DNA of 64,000 nucleotides, taken from assembly GCA_021186555.1 (NCBI GenBank), contig JAJKFL010000006.1, positions 6,296,215 through 6,360,214 on the forward strand, given 5' to 3'. This stretch comes from Reticulitermes speratus (Eukaryota > Arthropoda > Insecta > Blattodea > Rhinotermitidae). The notes under the pieces were generated by a model. It saw only the letters and a list, made by a program, of their open reading frames with translations. It was not told where the DNA came from and searched no databases. Made by a program: the position numbers and the translations under genes. Below, piece by piece: positions 45,405 to 56,647 of this stretch (position 1 is the first letter of the stretch; each line of letters begins with the position of its first letter).

Positions 45405-45590
45405 TGCCCTTCTCGGATGTTACGCGGCGTAGGTTGTTAGTTGGTAACAGACGTTTCGGGGCAACCTGTTTTTGAATCTTGTCTCTCCAAGATTGGACCA
45501 ATAGGTTATCCCGAAACAATGACCAACATACACTGCATAAAACTCAGAAGAGCGAAGACCTCAAATTGTGTTGTCCTTCGGTGTGTTCCC
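45405..45590. repeat. foldback repeat with ACAGACGTTTCGG core
   Basis: Left arm TTCTCGGATGTTACGCGGCG and right arm TATCCCGAAACAATGACCAA then CACTGCATAAAACTCAGAAG. Confidence 0.65.
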
Positions 45591-45844
45591 AGCGAAATTG
45601 TTAATTTAGAACGGAAATTTGTTGTTTTTGTGGTTGCAACTCGAAGAGATTTATTAATTTGAAAATAAATATATGTCAGATGTCTGGATTATCATTTCTA
45701 CTTTCTGTAATATATATGTAATGAAAGGCGGGGCATGTGGCACGCATGGTATTGAAGAGAGATACATGCAGGTGTCTGATGTGAAAACTCAAGGCAAAGG
45801 GATCGCTTGGAAGGCTACGTGTTTATGATATAATATTAAAATGG

Positions 45845-46005
45845 ATCTTAAAGAATTAGGATGGGATTAGTCTGGCTCAGGACATAAACAAGTGGCCGGT
45901 TGTTGTGAACATGGAAATGTAGCTCACGTTCCATAAAACGTGGCACATTTCTTGACTAGATGAGCAACTTTCAGCTTCTCAAGAGGGAATCAGATCCACG
46001 AACGT
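45845..46005 (+). mobile_element. LINE 3' end fragment
   Basis: GGATTAGTCTGGCTCAGGAC, GTTCCATAAAACGTGGCACA and CTTTCAGCTTCTCAAGAGG match the family 3' end. Confidence 0.65.
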
Positions 46006-46059
46006 AGTTTGACGTATGTAGAAATTTTCACGGAAAACGAAGAAAAAGGTTAGAATTGT

Positions 46060-46135
46060 GATGGTGGTGGTGGTGATGATGGTGGTGGTGGTGATGTGGT
46101 GATGGTGGTGGTGGTGATGGTGGTGGTGGTGGTGA

Positions 46136-46169
<34 letters not shown>

Positions 46170-46335
46170 GGTGATGGTGATGTGTGATGGTGGTGGTGGT
46201 GATGGTGTGGTGGTGGTGATGAGGTGGTGGTGGTGATGTGATGGTGGTGATGGTGGTGGTGGTGATGGTGGTGGTGGTGGTGATGATGATGATGATGATG
46301 AGGTGTGGTGGTGGTGGGTGGTGATGATGATGATG
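46060..46335. repeat. (TGG/TGA)n trinucleotide array
   Basis: About 275 bases made almost only of GGT, GAT and TGG triplets. The + strand is nearly free of C. The reverse strand reads as poly-His/Ser/Pro, which is not a gene. Confidence 0.95.
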
Positions 46336-47107
46336 ACAATGAACAGTAGAAGTGAAATGTGTCAGGGCGTCAATGGCTCAGGCAGTCGGGCACAGTCGAC
46401 AGTTCCATCTCCCAGTACCTCATTTTCCTTCTGTCGTTATGATTCCACCAATGTTCCATACTTATCTTTGTCTTAATACCGATCTTATCAGAAGGATAAG
46501 CGGGCGAAGCCTGGATGCCTTCAGACAAAGCAATTCTCTTTCGTATATCGGAGAGCATTGAACATAAAAGTGCTTTGAAGTTGTTCTTTTAAATAAATTC
46601 CATATTAGACTTCGCACTGTCTCTATAGAGGAAGCAACAGATATGCAATATCGATATGTATTGCAAAATGTTGTGTGACGTAGTTAATATTTAAAGAACT
46701 GGGAATGGGGGAAGTCCCATATACAGCTGTAGCGTTATAAAGTTAGCGATATAATACGTCTTTTATATTTCGTCTTAATACAATATTCATGAGAAGTGCT
46801 TTTGGAGTTGGCATCATTGAAAGACATAAAATTAAATTTTTATACACGACGGCGCCTTTGTTATAACGGCTGCCACATTTTGAAACAGAAAATCTACTCG
46901 ATATTAAGAACACTTGAGTATGTGGGTCGTTTTGACTTACGCACCTCCTGCGAGCTTCTTCTTAGGAGCAATATTTTCTATCGTGTAAGAAAACAAGCAT
47001 TAATTATAACTCATCTTTGTTTAATTAGGAGGCTTATGCCATCATGAACCCCAGTTTCATTTCATCTGCTTTGACACCACCAGTCGATGCTGTTAATTTA
47101 AAGTAGC
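46336..47107. other. no gene; family IV SINE-like remnant at 46360-46460
   Basis: CAATGGCTCAGGCAGTCGGG and GTTATGATTCCACCAATG echo the element at 6106. The rest is A/T-rich. Confidence 0.45.
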
Positions 47108-47117
47108 ACAGTATTTT

Positions 47118-47523
47118 TAGCGTGCTCGCCACTGGACCCAAGGTTCGCGGGTTCGATCCCGACCGAGGTCGATGGATTTTTAAGGGTGATAAAAATCCGG
47201 AGCACCACTTCCTTCGGAGGGGAAGTAAAGCCGTCAGTCCCATGTCGTAGATTTACGGCATGTAAAAGAACCTTACGGGCATGAAGAAGAACCAGTAGTG
47301 TCCGTAAGCTAAATTCAAGCGGCCATTTCTCACCCAAGTCTCCTGACTGACTGCCAGATGGCTCTAGCAGTCACATCAGGATCGAGTTGAAAGGCGCGGT
47401 AGTGGGCCGGTCCCTCACTGCCGCAAAATGCACAAAGACCTCGTAACCTCGGAAAGAGGAGGCCCAAGCCCATATAGGGCTGTCGAGCCATGGTTATTAT
47501 TATTATTAATTATTATATTTATT
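47118..47523 (+). mobile_element. SINE family III, slightly 5' truncated
   Basis: Begins in the tRNA head (TAGCGTGCTCGCCACTGGAC), B box GGGTTCGATCCCG, tail (ATT)n. The duplication ACAGTATTTT flanks it (47108-47117, 47524-47533). Confidence 0.92.
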
Positions 47524-47819
47524 ACAGTATTTTAAACCTCGTAGATGTTACCGATAAGGCCCTTCCCACTTTACAGCCTGTTGCAACATTCAATATTTTC
47601 AAGATGTGGGTTCTCACAGCCATATTAACGAAAATTAATGTCTTCTAGGATATGTTAACGTGTCGGTTGACAGATTTTTCTGAGAAGCTTACTGCCTGCC
47701 TCCTTCTTCAGGGTCTAAGCAGTTTGTCTCTTTAATAACACCAAGCCTTGAATCTTCATTCAGTATATCTCCAGACGTGTGTAGGGGAGTCAGTTGATGG
47801 GTTCAGCGCGATTTTCTGA

Positions 47820-47985
47820 ATAAATATCGACTGAGACGGTCTACTGGGATATTTTTATAAAGATACCGACGTTTCGGAGGAACTTGTTGCTCCTATTTTC
47901 AGGGTAGAAGAATTATTCCTGCCAAACGCCGGTTCCTATCATGAAATGCATGATGTGACACCACCATCCCACGTAATCTTAAGAT
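47820..47985. repeat. foldback repeat with ACCGACGTTTCGG core
   Basis: ATACCGACGTTTCGGAGGAA, CTATTTTCAGGGTAGAAG, then a decayed right arm with GATGTGACACCACCATCCCA. Confidence 0.7.
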
Positions 47986-48114
47986 GCGTTGATAAATATT
48001 TGAGGCACTTTTCAAGGTTTTGTAATACGTAATCTGACCCCACTGTTTGAACGCCAGTATAATCTAAATGCCCTGTACAATGTATTAATTGCGTAGCTGA
48101 CTAAACACTTCCAT

Positions 48115-48420
48115 GGAGCACAGTCTTTTTGAGAAGCTGATAGATCCTCAGATAGTCAAGTAATTCCCTGTATTTGATGGAACCCATAGGTTCATTACCG
48201 CCTTCACAACAGCCCGCCTGTTTTCGTAATTTTGAGCCAAATCAATCCCCTTCTTCGAATCATTTCTCTAGGACCCACTTTAATATATTATCTTCTCATC
48301 TACGCCTTGATCTTCCTAGTGGTCTTTTACCTTCTTCTTATGATCAAAATTTTTTATACATTTCTGCTCTCTTCCGTGCATGTTACATTGCCGGCCCATC
48401 TTCTTCCCCTTATTTAAGAT
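48115..48420 (-). mobile_element. LINE 3' fragment (longest of this family)
   Basis: In reverse it shows remnants of RWAGHV-type, ESRNVYK and GKRPLGR-type segments across broken frames, then the region equivalent to WIDLAQ...MNLRVP and the 3' UTR with ATCAGCTTCTCAAAAAGACT. Old and badly broken. Confidence 0.7.
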
Positions 48421-48530
48421 AAAACACCAACAAAATGCACAACTTATAAGGTGCAGATTAGCTCCTTATATCATGATTTTACCCTACGCGTTTCAGCTCT
48501 TCGTGAGCCATCATCAGGGGTCTTTTACTC
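48421..48530 (-). mobile_element. hammerhead-bearing element end
   Basis: The tail ACACCAACAAAATGCACAAC (+ strand) and a ribozyme core about 60 bases away reproduce the layout of the copies at 31581 and 39535. It directly abuts the LINE tail. Confidence 0.7.
48481..48521 (-). ncRNA. hammerhead ribozyme motif
   Basis: On the - strand: ACCC (stem I), CTGATGA (48517-48511), stem II GGCTC/GAGCT, GAAAC, short stem III, GTA triplet, GGGT (stem I). All core boxes are intact. Confidence 0.75.
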
Positions 48531-49018
48531 TTATAAAAGTTGCTTTACAAATGCTGCATCTGTTGATGACACTTTTTTAAAAATTATGCACTATCTGGAG
48601 CATAAAACACTTGTTCATAAGTTAAAAACACACGAGTCATAAAACACAGTTAAAATGATGGTTTGTTAAAAATAGCTTGTAGCCCCTTAATTTTGTCACC
48701 CGGAGAATACTTGATGAGGAGTCTGAAACATAATGCTTCTCATGGTGCAATATTCTTCAGTTGCCTGTTACTTTCTTTTTCGCCACAGTACCTTAACCCA
48801 AGCTCCCTGCATCAACTGCCTGAGCTGGTGAACCTAAGCAGATACAGTGAAACTGTGATATCAGTTGGAAAATAAACAGAATCTAACAATTATTGGTACC
48901 TGTTTCGTTACGTGGTGACAGACTCGTTGGATGACCCAGTGAATCTAGGAGGTTTGAACCAAGTACCTGTGGGTCCTCATTTCATATTATGCGTAGTGCA
49001 CGACAAGCAGGAGCTACC
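48531..49018. other. no supported feature
   Basis: Spacer. An open frame at 48663-48875 has no motif. Confidence 0.45.
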
Positions 49019-49024
49019 TCGCTA

Positions 49025-49848
49025 GGGCAACAACGGCCACAGAAACTGCGCACAAGAAGTGTAGGGACAACAAAGGCCATAGGAACTGCGCACAAGAAGT
49101 GTAGGAACAACAAAGGCCACAGAAACTGCGCACAAGAAGTGTAGGGACAACAAAAGGCCACAGAAACTGCGCACAAGAAGTGTAGGGACAACAAAGGCCA
49201 CAGAAACTGCGCACAAGAAGTGTAGGGACAACAAAGCACAGAAACTGCGCACAAGAAGTGTAGGGACAACAAAGGCCACAGAAACTGCGCACAAGAAGTG
49301 TAGGGACAACAAGCACAGAAACGCGCACAAGAAGTGTAGGACAACAAGCCAAGAAACTGCGCACAAGAAGTGTAGGGACAACAAAGGCCACAGAAACTGC
49401 GCACAAGAAGTGTAGGGACAACAAAGGCCACAGAAACTGCGCACGAGAAGTGTAGGGACAACAAAGGCCACAGAAACTGCGCACAAGAAGTGTAGGGACA
49501 ACAAAAGCCACAGAAACTGCGCACAGAAGTGTAGGGACAACAAAAGGCCACAGAAACTGCGCACAAGAAGTTAGGGACAACAAAGGCCACAGAAATTGCG
49601 CACAAGAAGTGTAGGGACAACAAGGCCATAGAAACTGCGCACGAGAAGTGTAGGGCAACAAAGGCCACAGAAACTGCGCACGAGAAGTGTAGGGACAACA
49701 AAGGCCATAGAAACTGCGCACAGAAGTGTAGGGACAACAAAGGCCAAGAAACTGCGCATGAGAAGTGTAGGGAACAACAAAGGCCATAGAAACTGCGCAC
49801 AAGAAGTGTAGGGACAACAAAGGCCACAGAAACTGCGCACAAGAAGTG
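49025..49848. repeat. 40-bp minisatellite, 21 units
   Basis: The unit runs from GCGCACAAGAAGTGTAGGGA to CAACAAAGGCCACAGAAACT. 21 occurrences of the GCGCA landmark. Units differ by 1-5 base deletions and a few substitutions (CAC/CAT, AAG/GAG). All three reverse frames stay open over long spans only because the unit lacks stops. Confidence 0.96.
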
Positions 49849-50164
49849 TCGCAGTCGAAGTGATCGGGACAGTAACTTTGCCGAAAAGTTTGCCGGAAGG
49901 AGACTATCGTCAGGGTGTCATAGATTGTTACGTAAGCAATCGCCTTGCGCGGGTGATCCTTTAGGATGTCCGTCGCACCTTGCGGTGAATTCTTTCCGAG
50001 CCCACGCCTCCAGCTCGCGGTGACTCAGAAACACGCTCAGTTCATTGAAATGTCTCCGCCGTCACTGGGGTATCCGCTAGCGTCATCTGTCTGTATTTGG
50101 GTGGGTCTTGCGATGAGCTAACGAGTTAACACTTTGCTCGAAGTTTTTGACGCCTCACGGAGGC
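49849..50164. other. CpG-rich stretch, unclassified
   Basis: Higher C/G content than its surroundings, no coding or repeat match. It could be part of the minisatellite's original locus. Confidence 0.35.
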
Positions 50165-50600
50165 CATCTTGAGAAAGGCTCAGGTGTCTCTGTTCTTTCT
50201 TATTCTCTACTTCAATATCTTCCGTTCGTGTTATTATTTATTTTCTTTCTCAATATTTCATATTTTTTTTAACTATTTACTCCCTGTGTTCTTTCTACTC
50301 CTGTTATTCTTTTATTTTTGGTTTTCCTTCCTTCTCTCATATTTTAATATTTTACGGCCTTAATTTCTTCTATCCTTCTTTGTATTTTTCTTTCTTGCTT
50401 TATCTGTTTCTTCATTTCTCTTACTTTTACCTTTTAAGTATTTCTGTTTCTCTTTTCTTTCCGTATCTTTTTTTCTCTTCTTTAACTTGCCGTTCTATCT
50501 TCTATCGCCCTGGCATGCGCTTGACACTTCTCTTTTTTCATTTCTTGTTCCTCCATTGTCTCCTTCCTTTCTTCTTTCCTTTTAGCCACCTTTGCAGCCC
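50165..50600. repeat. pyrimidine-rich tract
   Basis: Over 400 bases in which the + strand is mostly T and C (TTTCTT and TCTTCT phrases). The open frames in it are low-complexity and not genes. Confidence 0.7.
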
Positions 50601-51028
50601 TACAAAACCAATTACAATCGTCCTGTCGTCCGTCTTACATCCTTTGCGGATCTTTGCATCACGTTTGATGAGAATGAATTTTATGAAAAATCGTAGAGAA
50701 TTCAGTTTTTGTTAAAATCTGACAATAACGTTAGGGGGTCGCTTTAAAAAGAAACCCCATTTGTATTTCTACTGGCATCTCCAGTGTTTATACGCCACCC
50801 GTATCCCACGCTGACAACAACTGCAAGTCTTAATTGCCTTTAAACTTCATTCAGACGAGGCTTTCCTTCTTCCAGCACAGTGAAACACTACAAGACGACT
50901 CTGAAACACCAACTTCACTTCTGTTCAAACACCTAAGTGCTTCCTTTATTATAAGAACAGCGCTACAGTTCAGTTCTCTCGACTGCAAAATGTTTCCAAG
51001 ATACGGGCAAAGAATACTATAATGTAAG
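50601..51028. other. no supported feature
   Basis: Spacer. Confidence 0.45.
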
Positions 51029-51315
51029 GTAAAGGTTAAGTTCACCCTAGAACAGGCCATGAAGGTTCAGAGGGGGAGTAGAGGTATAGCTCTACTCTTT
51101 CTTTAACTCTAGCACTAGATGGGGGTGGGTGGTCAACTACACGTCCCGGCCGCTTTACACCCGGGAATGAGACCCGGTACCCATTGTATAGGAGGCTGGG
51201 TGGGTCCCAGGGCCGGTCTGGACGGCTGCGGAAAATCTCGCCCCCACCGGGATTCGATCCCCGGATCTTCCAGCCCGTAGCGAGTCGCTATACCGACTGA
51301 GCTATCCCGGCCCAC
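51029..51315 (-). mobile_element. tRNA-derived SINE, family I
   Basis: Reverse copy. The head is at 51315 (GGGCCGGGATAGCTCAGTCG) with a good B box GGATCGAATCCCGG, core at about 51148-51170 and GGTAAAGGTTAAG at its end. Possible duplication TAATGTA. Confidence 0.9.
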
Positions 51316-51362
51316 CTGTAATGTATTAGGTGCAAAGTGGCAAGACATAGTTATAATACTCC

Positions 51363-51363
51363 G

Positions 51364-51394
<31 letters not shown>

Positions 51395-51402
51395 TATATA
51401 CA
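51363..51402. repeat. (TA)n microsatellite
   Basis: About 40 bases of TA repeats. It is the insertion target of the next element. Confidence 0.9.
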
Positions 51403-51481
51403 GGGCATATACAAAAGAATGGTGCGGTTTCAATAGTATTCACTATTGAAACCGCACCATTCTTTTGTGTATACCCTGTAT
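51403..51481. mobile_element. palindromic mini-MITE
   Basis: CAGGGCATATACAAAAGAAT ... ACCATTCTTTTGTGTATACC forms one almost perfect hairpin of 36-38 bp arms with a tiny loop at ATAGTATTCACTAT. The same family as 41552-41629. Confidence 0.92.
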
Positions 51482-52396
51482 ATATATGATCCGCTTGATA
51501 TCGCCATTTTGACATTCACGAAGTAAAAATTTATCAAAAACAACAGAGCAAAAGCAGAGATACATGCGGCTAAGCATACATTTCACATTCTTCTTTGTTT
51601 CACCCTTTCTTATAGCTTTCCTTTTGTGTCTGTGTCTCTCATTCTCAATCCAATCACCCTGTATTTATTTCTGTTCTTTGTTCCTTGTGCTCTTTTTTTT
51701 TTAATGTGCTATTTCAAGACGCTATCTCTTGCTAATATTATATAACGTCGATTATGAAGGAATGGATGAGTATGGAGCGTTGTTGAAATAATACTCACTG
51801 TGGAAAGTGAAGCATTTGGCGGTAAAACCTGTTCCAGTGCCATTTTGTCCACCACAAATCTCACATGGACTTGCCTGGGCCTCTCACTCCCCCTGACTCA
51901 TGATACAGTCTCCTCATTTTTCATTCTTTAATTCTCTGTTTGTTTATTTTTGTCCTCATTTCCTTATTCATATTTTCTCTTCTTTTCTTGTCTTGTTTCT
52001 TAGTCATGCCATTCCTTCCGTTCTCATTTTTATCTTCCCCCTCTCCCGTTTGAGCATCCTCTGTAAGCACAACAAAGTACGGACATTGAACTACGAAGCA
52101 CGGGCGCTTTCAGTTTTGGATCTGTATGCTACAGCCTTTTGTCTCCGGCTGCATTCCATTTGTAGCGATGACTCCATCCTGCCTCTCTCTAACATTCTCC
52201 AGCATCATCGTCAGACAGGGGAAGGCGGTCGACATTCCGTAATAATTAATTACTTTGAACCTAATTGGAACACGAGATATCTAAGTTAATGTGAGCTTCT
52301 TAATTATTGGAAGAAGTTGTTGGTAAGCTGGTAGAGAGTTCCTAGGAAATCATCAACTACTTGATCAAACTATTTAGACTGAATTATTTCCTTGTA
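51482..52396. other. no gene; pyrimidine-rich patches and a family IV SINE remnant
   Basis: AACCTGTTCCAGTGCCATTT at 51828 matches the reverse SINE at 59138. The span 51895-52050 is T/C-rich. Confidence 0.45.
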
Positions 52397-52410
52397 TTTA
52401 TTATGTGGCT

Positions 52411-52783
52411 GTCGACCTCGGTGGACTAGTGGTTAGCGTGCTCGCCACTGGACCCAAGGTTCGCGGGTTCGATCCCGACCGAGGTCGATGGATTTTTAAG
52501 GGTGATAAAAATCCGGAGCACCACTTCCTTCGGAGGGGAAGTAAAGTCGTCGGTCCCATGTCGTAGATTTACGGCATGTAAAAGAACCTTCGGGCATGAA
52601 GAAGAAACAGTAGTGTCCGTAAGCTAAATTCAAGCGGTCATTTCTCACCCAAGTCTCCTGACTGACTGCCAGTCGAGTCGAAAAGCGCGGCCAGTGAGCC
52701 GGTCCCTCACTGCCGCAAATGCACAAAGACCTCTTAACCTCGGAAAGAGGAGGCCCAAGCCCATATAGGGCTGTCAAGCTATG

Positions 52784-52807
<24 letters not shown>
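52411..52807 (+). mobile_element. tRNA-derived SINE, family III
   Basis: Head GTCGACCTCGGTGGACTAGT, B box GGGTTCGATCCCG, body as in the 38825 copy, tail (TTA)n. TTATTATGTGGCT occurs before (52398-52410) and after (ending 52821), consistent with a target duplication. Confidence 0.93.
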
Positions 52808-52815
<8 letters not shown>

Positions 52816-52821
52816 GTGGCT

Positions 52822-53139
52822 GCAGGAATCCAGAGAGTTCCTTAAGGAAGCCATAAGTTCCATATTCGCAATCAAATGTTAAGTAAACTCCTTAAGATTG
52901 TTCGATACTCTGACTCGGTCGGGAAAGTAGACTGAGTTATAGATAAGGGATGATTCACAGTAGAGTTCTGAGAAATGTATTAAAGAGATATGAAGTAAGA
53001 GATGATTAAATGAAATTACGTAATCAACTGTCTCATAATTTTTACACGTAATCTGTAATGATACTACGACTAAATGGCAATAATAAGATGTGGCACATTT
53101 TGAAGGCGTGGAATAAATGAGGAATCAACAAAGGTAATT
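52822..53139. other. no supported feature
   Basis: A/T-rich spacer. Confidence 0.5.
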
Positions 53140-53280
53140 CACAGAATGCAGTCCATCTTGAAAGCTGATGGTTACTTAACTAGTCAGGAAATTGTTGAAA
53201 TTTCTAATATTACCATATTCACAAGAGCCTGCCACTGAAGGAAAACTACCTTATCCTAAGGCACATTAAACCAGTTTACA
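53140..53280 (-). mobile_element. LINE 3' end fragment
   Basis: + strand phrases ACTAGTCAGGAAATTGTTGA and ACCATATTCACAAGAGCCTG are the reverse of the shared 3' end. Heavily decayed. Confidence 0.55.
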
Positions 53281-53428
53281 CCAGTTTAAGATATTATTAA
53301 ATTGTAGCTCAGAAAAATTGCTTGGAGACGTGGATTTAATAAGCCATGAAATGTTTCAGTTCCTGGCTTTTGTGAACAAAGTAATGAATATTGAAACCTG
53401 ATAACTGATTTTTTTTTACCAAATGATT

Positions 53429-55502
53429 AACCACGACACGTTCAAAGAGTACTCTTTACCAAAGACTTACCACGTCACGTTCAAAGAGTACTCTTTACCA
53501 AAGACTTACCACGACACGTTCAAAGAGTACTCTTTACCAAAGACTTACCACGACACGTTCAAAGAGTACTCTTTACCAAAGACTTACCACGACACGTTCA
53601 AAGAGTACTCTTTACCAAAGACTTACCACGTCACGTTCAAAGAGTACTCTTTACCAAAGACTTACCACGACACGTTCAAAGAGTACTCTTTACCAAAGAC
53701 TTACCACGTCACGTTCAAAGAGTACTCTTTACCAAAGACTTACCACGACACGTTCAAAGAGTACTCTTTACCAAAGACTTACCACGTCACGTTCAAAGAG
53801 TACTCTTTACCAAAGACTTACCGCGACACGTTCAAAGAGTACTCTTTACCAAAGACTTACCACGACACGTTCAAAGAGTACTCTTTACCAAAGACTTACC
53901 ACGACACGTTCAAAGAGTACTCTTTACCAAAGACTTACCGCGACACGTTCAAAGAGTACTCTTTACCAAAGACTTACCACGACACGTTCAAAGAGTACTC
54001 TTTACCAAAGACTTACCACGACACGTTCAAAGATTACTCTTTACCAAAGACTTACCACGACACGTTCAAAGAGTACTCTTTACCAAAGACTTACCACGAC
54101 ACGTTCAAAGATTACTCTTTACCAAAGACTTACCACGACACGTTCAAAGAGTACTCTTTACCAAAGACTTACCACGACACGTTCAAAGAGTACTCTTTAC
54201 CAAAGACTTACCACGACACGTTCAAAGAGTACTCTTTACCAAAGACTTACCACGACACGTTCAAAGAGTACTCTTTACCAAAGACTTACCACGACACGTT
54301 CAAAGAGTACTCTTTACCAAAGACTTACCACGACACGTTCAAAGAGCACTCTTTACCAAAGACTTACCACGACACGTTCAAAGAGTACTCTTTACCAAAG
54401 ACTTACCACGTCACGTTCAAAAGACTACTCTTTACCAAAGACTTACCACGACACGTTCAAAGAGTACTCTTTACCAAAGACTTACCACGACACGTTCAAA
54501 GAGTACTCTTTACCAAAGACTTACCACCGACACGTTCAAAGAGTACTCTTTACCAAAGACTTACCACGACACGTTCAAAGAGTACTCTTTACCAAAGACT
54601 TGCCACGACACGTTCAAAGAGTACTCTTTACCAAAGACTTACCACGACACGTTCAAAGAGTACTCTTTACCAAAGACTTACCACGACACGTTCAAAGAGC
54701 ACTCTTTACCAAAGACTTACCACGACACGTTCAAAGAGTACTCTTTACCAAAGACTTGCCACGACACGTTCAAAGAGTACTCTTTACCAAAGACTTGCCA
54801 CGACACGTTCAAAGAGTACTCTTTACCAAAGACTAACCGCGACACGTTCAAAGAGTACTCTTTACCAAAGACTTACCACGACACGTTCAAAGAGTACTCT
54901 TTACCAAAGACTAACCGCGACACGTTCAAAGAGTACTCTTTACCAAAGACTTACCACGACACGTTCAAAGAGTACTCTTTACCAAAGACTTACCACGACA
55001 CGTTCAAAGAGTACTCTTTACCAAAGACTTACCACGACACGTTCAAAGAGTACTCTTTACCAAAGACTAACCGCGACACGTTCAAAGAGTACTCTTTACC
55101 AAAGACTTGCCACGACACGTTCAAAGAGTACTCTTTACCAAAGACTTGCCACGACACGTTCAAAGAGTACTCTTTACCAAAGACTAACCGCGACACGTTC
55201 AAAGAGTACTCTTTACCAAAGACTTGCCACGACACGTTCAAAGAGTACTCTTTACGAAAGACTTACCACGACACGTTCAAAGAGTACTCTTTACCAAAGA
55301 CTTACCACGACACGTTCAAAGAGTACTCTTTACCAAAGACTTACCACGACACGTTCAAAGAGCACTCTTTACCAAAGACTTACCACGACACGTTCAAAGA
55401 GTACTCTTTACCAAAGACTTACCACGTCACGTTCAAAAGACTACTCTTTACCAAAGACTTACCACGACACGTTCAAAGATTACTCTTTACCAAAGACTTA
55501 CC
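53429..55502. repeat. 39-bp minisatellite, about 53 units
   Basis: Each unit contains the perfect palindrome AAAGAGTACTCTTT and then ACCAAAGACTTACCACGACA. Variants are few: TCAC for ACAC, TTGCC or CTAACC for TTACC, GAGCAC, GATTAC, and one AAAAGACTAC. The 13-codon unit (YHDTFKEYSLPKT) has no stop, so an open frame of 706 codons results. Indels shift it to two other readings that are also stop-free. This is a satellite, not a protein. Confidence 0.97.
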
Positions 55503-56645
55503 TGAGTGTAGAAACCAGAAACTGTTTTGGAACGGATTTGTAAAGCGTATTTGCTTCTGCATGAAATATATCTGACGTCACTGGATTGTCCCCTGTTTAT
55601 TCGTCCATATATTAAATCCGATGCGATGTCGAAGCCAACAATTCTACATATCTCGCATACCTCGCCTCCGTCTAATACCTACGTTTCATACGAGTGGAGC
55701 CATACCTCCACTACTCCATATTCCTTCCTGGCCTGTATAAAGACAAATTTATTTTACTTAACGTGACCAGAAAATATCAGCAATAAATGCTAGTCGGTAC
55801 TGCAGTATCGACCTTCGCCGAAGAGAGTTACATGACGTAACTCTTCAGTAAAATCATGATATCAGTGTCTGTATGTGGCCGTTGTGGGGAGGGTTATGTG
55901 TGAAAACCGTAGGTAGAAATTAGAATTGTGGAAATTTCTTGTGAATTTTCAGCTAGTGTTTTATTAGTAAAACTAATGCCTGGTCATGCACGCGTTTTTC
56001 TCTGCTGAAGGATTTACTGCCGTCGGAAGTACAAATATCAGCGTCCGCATCAGCGTGCAATAACCTCACTCATATTCAGGAAGTCAAATGTTGCCACTGA
56101 CGTAATAACGGACGTGTTTGAACACTTGTGTGAACCACAATGCTGTGGAACATGTGAATGGCTTCACCAGGAGAACGAATGTCGGATAAAGAACTAAGGT
56201 CCAGTATCATGGGTTTGGAATTATTGGCTACGTAAGCAAGGATACCAGCATGAAGAGAAATAGCCTATAAAAACAAAGAAGGCGTCAAGCGAGGGAGTAA
56301 GGGAGAAATGGGCTGAAGAATGAACGAAGTGATAAAAGGAAACGGGAAGAACGAAGACAAAAAAGAAAAGAATCTGGAGGAAACAAGGTCGAAAAGCAGG
56401 TGGCAGTGAAAGGCATGACAAAGAAAAAAAAAGACGAATCTAAATGAGAATAAAACGAAATCTCCCGGATATCATAGTACACTAAGCGATGAAAAATTTC
56501 TTTCAGATCCATTTAATTCATTATTCACTAATCTGAGCCAATCAAATGGTCGTTAAGTAAACCACAAATGTGTCATCCACACCTTGCACCATTTTTGTAT
56601 CTGTTTGCACGATTTCAGGCTTCCGCCGCGGTATAAATGAGATCT
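55503..56645. other. no supported gene; purine-rich tract at 56270-56460
   Basis: The purine-rich tract is the strand mirror of the pyrimidine tracts at 50165. No coding or repeat match elsewhere. Confidence 0.45.
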
Positions 56646-56647
56646 TT

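Noticed and set aside
46028-46339. Poly-His/Ser/Pro open frame on the - strand
   Set aside because: It is a trinucleotide simple repeat.
48712-48740. TTGATGAGGAGTCTGAAAC resembling a hammerhead
   Set aside because: The first box is altered and stem II cannot form properly.
48982-49842. 286-codon reverse open frame rich in Cys, Leu and Phe
   Set aside because: It is a 40-bp minisatellite. The unit is not a multiple of three and all three reverse frames are open, so no coding selection.
49025-49848. CRISPR-like regular repeats
   Set aside because: Direct tandem units without unique spacers in a eukaryotic context.
53423-55543. 706-codon open frame with 13-residue repeats, looking like a silk or structural protein
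   Set aside because: It is a 39-bp satellite. Indels move it through all three frames without stops and reverse frames are also partly open, so the frame is a by-product of a stop-free unit. No signal peptide, promoter or splice context.
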